This document shows positions 62,758 to 64,000 of a stretch of 64,000 nt of DNA, piece by piece (the stretch's first letter is position 1; every line of letters begins with the position of its first letter). The position numbers were made by a program, and so were the translations under genes. This DNA is from Arenicellales bacterium (GTDB taxonomy: Bacteria > Pseudomonadota > Gammaproteobacteria > Arenicellales > JAHEKD01), in the NCBI GenBank assembly GCA_028284225.1, contig JANQSD010000013.1, positions 200,422 to 264,421 on the forward strand. Reading direction: 5' to 3'. The notes below the pieces were generated by a model. It was not told the DNA's origin, searched no databases, and saw nothing but the letters and a program-made list of their open reading frames with translations.

Positions 62758-63507
62758 TTGAATATTCTGGTTAGCAATGATGACGGCTATTTAGCACCAG
62801 GCATAGCCTGTTTAGCCGAGTCGCTAAACCAATTAGCCACAGTTACCGTTGTAGCGCCTGACCGCGATCGTAGCGGGGCCAGTAATTCCTTGACATTAAA
62901 AAACCCTCTGCGCGTCCATCAAGCTGATAATGGATTTCATTATGTTCAAGGCACACCGACTGACTGCGTCCATCTGGCTATTACAGGTTACGTTCAACCT
63001 ACACCTGACATGGTGATTGCCGGCATCAATAATGGTGCTAACCTTGGTGATGATGTGCTTTATTCAGGAACAGTGGCCGCTGCGACTGAAGGGCGATTTT
63101 TGGGACTTCCGGCTATCGCTGTTTCTTTAGTTGGTGAACAGGTTAGCCATTATGCCTCGGCAGCACAGGCTGTCATCGAGTTGTTAAATAAAATGCAGCA
63201 ACATCCGCTTCCGGCCGATACTATATTAAATGTCAATGTGCCTGATTTACCTTATCAACAGATTAGAGGCTGGCAGGTTACACGCTTAGGGCAACGACAC
63301 AAGTCAGAGCCGGTAATCAAAGCGCAGACCCCGTCCGGAGAAGAAATTTATTGGGTTGGTCCGGCAGGTAAGGGCGATGATGCCAGTGAAGGTACAGATT
63401 TTTTTGCAGTAGCAAATAATTATATCTCCGTGACACCGATCAAGATTGATCTCACTGCATATTCGAGTATCAGCTCTCTCAAGCAATGGCTAAACGGCGG
63501 TGTTTAA
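62758..63507 (+). CDS. surE: 5'/3'-nucleotidase SurE
   Basis: A metal-dependent nucleoside monophosphatase and exopolyphosphatase, 249 residues from the TTG at 62758. The metal-binding start [32 protein letters not shown], and ININ-like [20 protein letters not shown] are diagnostic. The TTG is preferred because GGAG lies about 9 bases before it and SurE proteins begin within two residues of this point. An upstream ATG at 62692 would add 22 unrelated residues. The stop overlaps pcm by one base, the conserved surE-pcm pair. Confidence 0.94.
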   Translation: MNILVSNDDGYLAPGIACLAESLNQLATVTVVAPDRDRSGASNSLTLKNPLRVHQADNGFHYVQGTPTDCVHLAITGYVQPTPDMVIAGINNGANLGDDVLYSGTVAAATEGRFLGLPAIAVSLVGEQVSHYASAAQAVIELLNKMQQHPLPADTILNVNVPDLPYQQIRGWQVTRLGQRHKSEPVIKAQTPSGEEIYWVGPAGKGDDASEGTDFFAVANNYISVTPIKIDLTAYSSISSLKQWLNGGV

Positions 63508-64000
63508 TGTCTGAGAATAAATTCATCGGCTCAGGCATGACTTCAGATCGTGCTCGCAACCGTTTAATCGAGCAAATCAGAGAGGCCGGCATCAACAATG
63601 AAGAAGTACTCTGGGTTATGTCGAAAATCCCCAGACATATTTTCTTGCCCAGGGCACTTGAATCGAGGGCTTACGAAAATATCGCATTACCCATCGGCCA
63701 CGGTCAAACTATTTCACAACCTTATATTGTTGCACTGATGACAGAGTTATTGTTGGCCGACACTCAACGTCCGCTTGAGAGAGTCCTTGAAATCGGCACC
63801 GGTTGTGGTTATCAAACGGCTGTTTTGGCACAATTATGTAGCCATGTTTACTCTATTGAAAGAATTTCGGAGTTGATGTGGGATGCCCGCAATCGTCTTT
63901 ATGATTTAAAAATTAAAAACACGTCTTTTGAGATTGCTGATGGTTACGGGGGCTGGCCGGAAAATTCACCTTTTGATGGAATTCTGGCTGCCGCAGCGTC
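63507..64000 (+). CDS. pcm: Protein-L-isoaspartate O-methyltransferase, 5' part
   Basis: Repairs damaged isoaspartyl residues by methylation with SAM. The first 164 residues are in the window and the frame is open at the edge; the family is about 210 long. VMSKIPRHIFLP, YENIALPIGHGQTISQPYIV and the SAM motif VLEIGTGCGYQTAVLA are diagnostic. The ATG overlaps the surE stop. rpoS and nlpD often follow in gammaproteobacteria, outside this window. Confidence 0.95.
   Translation, partial: MSENKFIGSGMTSDRARNRLIEQIREAGINNEEVLWVMSKIPRHIFLPRALESRAYENIALPIGHGQTISQPYIVALMTELLLADTQRPLERVLEIGTGCGYQTAVLAQLCSHVYSIERISELMWDARNRLYDLKIKNTSFEIADGYGGWPENSPFDGILAAAA

Overview
The window reads as chromosome of a moderately AT-rich gammaproteobacterium. 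The evidence is gene order and gene content: pheT-ihfA-MerR regulator-tRNA-Pro, lolC-lolD, hflD, msbA-lpxK-kdsB, nagZ, surE-pcm, and uvrC-pgsA followed by tRNA-Gly, tRNA-Cys and tRNA-Leu (the order of E. coli uvrC-pgsA-glyW-cysT-leuZ). Lipopolysaccharide genes, Lol machinery and several secreted proteins show a Gram-negative envelope. fadE and an acyl-CoA synthetase suggest fatty-acid oxidation. I cannot name the genus from sequence alone.

Layout. 1-9.4 kb: translation and envelope housekeeping (pheT, ihfA, prfB with its programmed frameshift, lysS, lolCD, tag, htpX). 9.5-15.9 kb: a polar amino-acid-type ABC transporter that runs into a malonyl-CoA synthetase gene, then two genes on the other strand. 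16-22.8 kb: a Gfo/Idh/MocA dehydrogenase, a DUF192 protein, hflD, fadE, an acyl-CoA synthetase and a short CbiX-type chelatase. 22.8-27 kb: a MATE exporter, a response regulator with an Hpt protein, a flavin reductase and a nitronate monooxygenase. 27-30.4 kb (minus strand): a bufferin-type operon, namely a DUF2282 secreted Cys peptide, its MNIO (DUF692) enzyme, the DUF2063 partner and DoxX, followed by an ArsS-like radical SAM enzyme. 30.6-38.7 kb: nth, a stand-alone RnfB-like ferredoxin, metG, a long methyltransferase protein, dcd, aroC and a WecA-like transferase. 38.7-41.9 kb: an accessory patch with two secreted proteins and a decayed IS1182-type transposase. 42-47.6 kb: a BI-1 family protein, tRNA-Ser, sseA, sucCD and recJ. 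47.7-49.5 kb: a secreted barrel-like protein with a C-terminal JAMM-like (DUF4329) domain and a small secreted partner. 49.6-64 kb: msbA, lpxK, kdsB, a phosphatase, a signal-less L,D-transpeptidase, nagZ, efp, a uracil-DNA glycosylase, uvrC, pgsA, three tRNA genes, a transmembrane pseudokinase with Sel1 repeats, surE and the start of pcm.

Three things stand out. First, the bufferin operon carries an adjacent radical SAM gene, so two peptide- or metalloid-modifying chemistries may share a transcript. Second, nested palindromic elements sit very tightly against genes: one supplies the lpxK stop codon, one starts at the last base of the pgsA stop, and one ends on a start codon. Third, the kinase-like protein has lost the Lys, HRD and DFG catalytic residues but keeps the fold, a membrane anchor and Sel1 repeats. 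The elongation factor P also looks more alphaproteobacterial than gammaproteobacterial.
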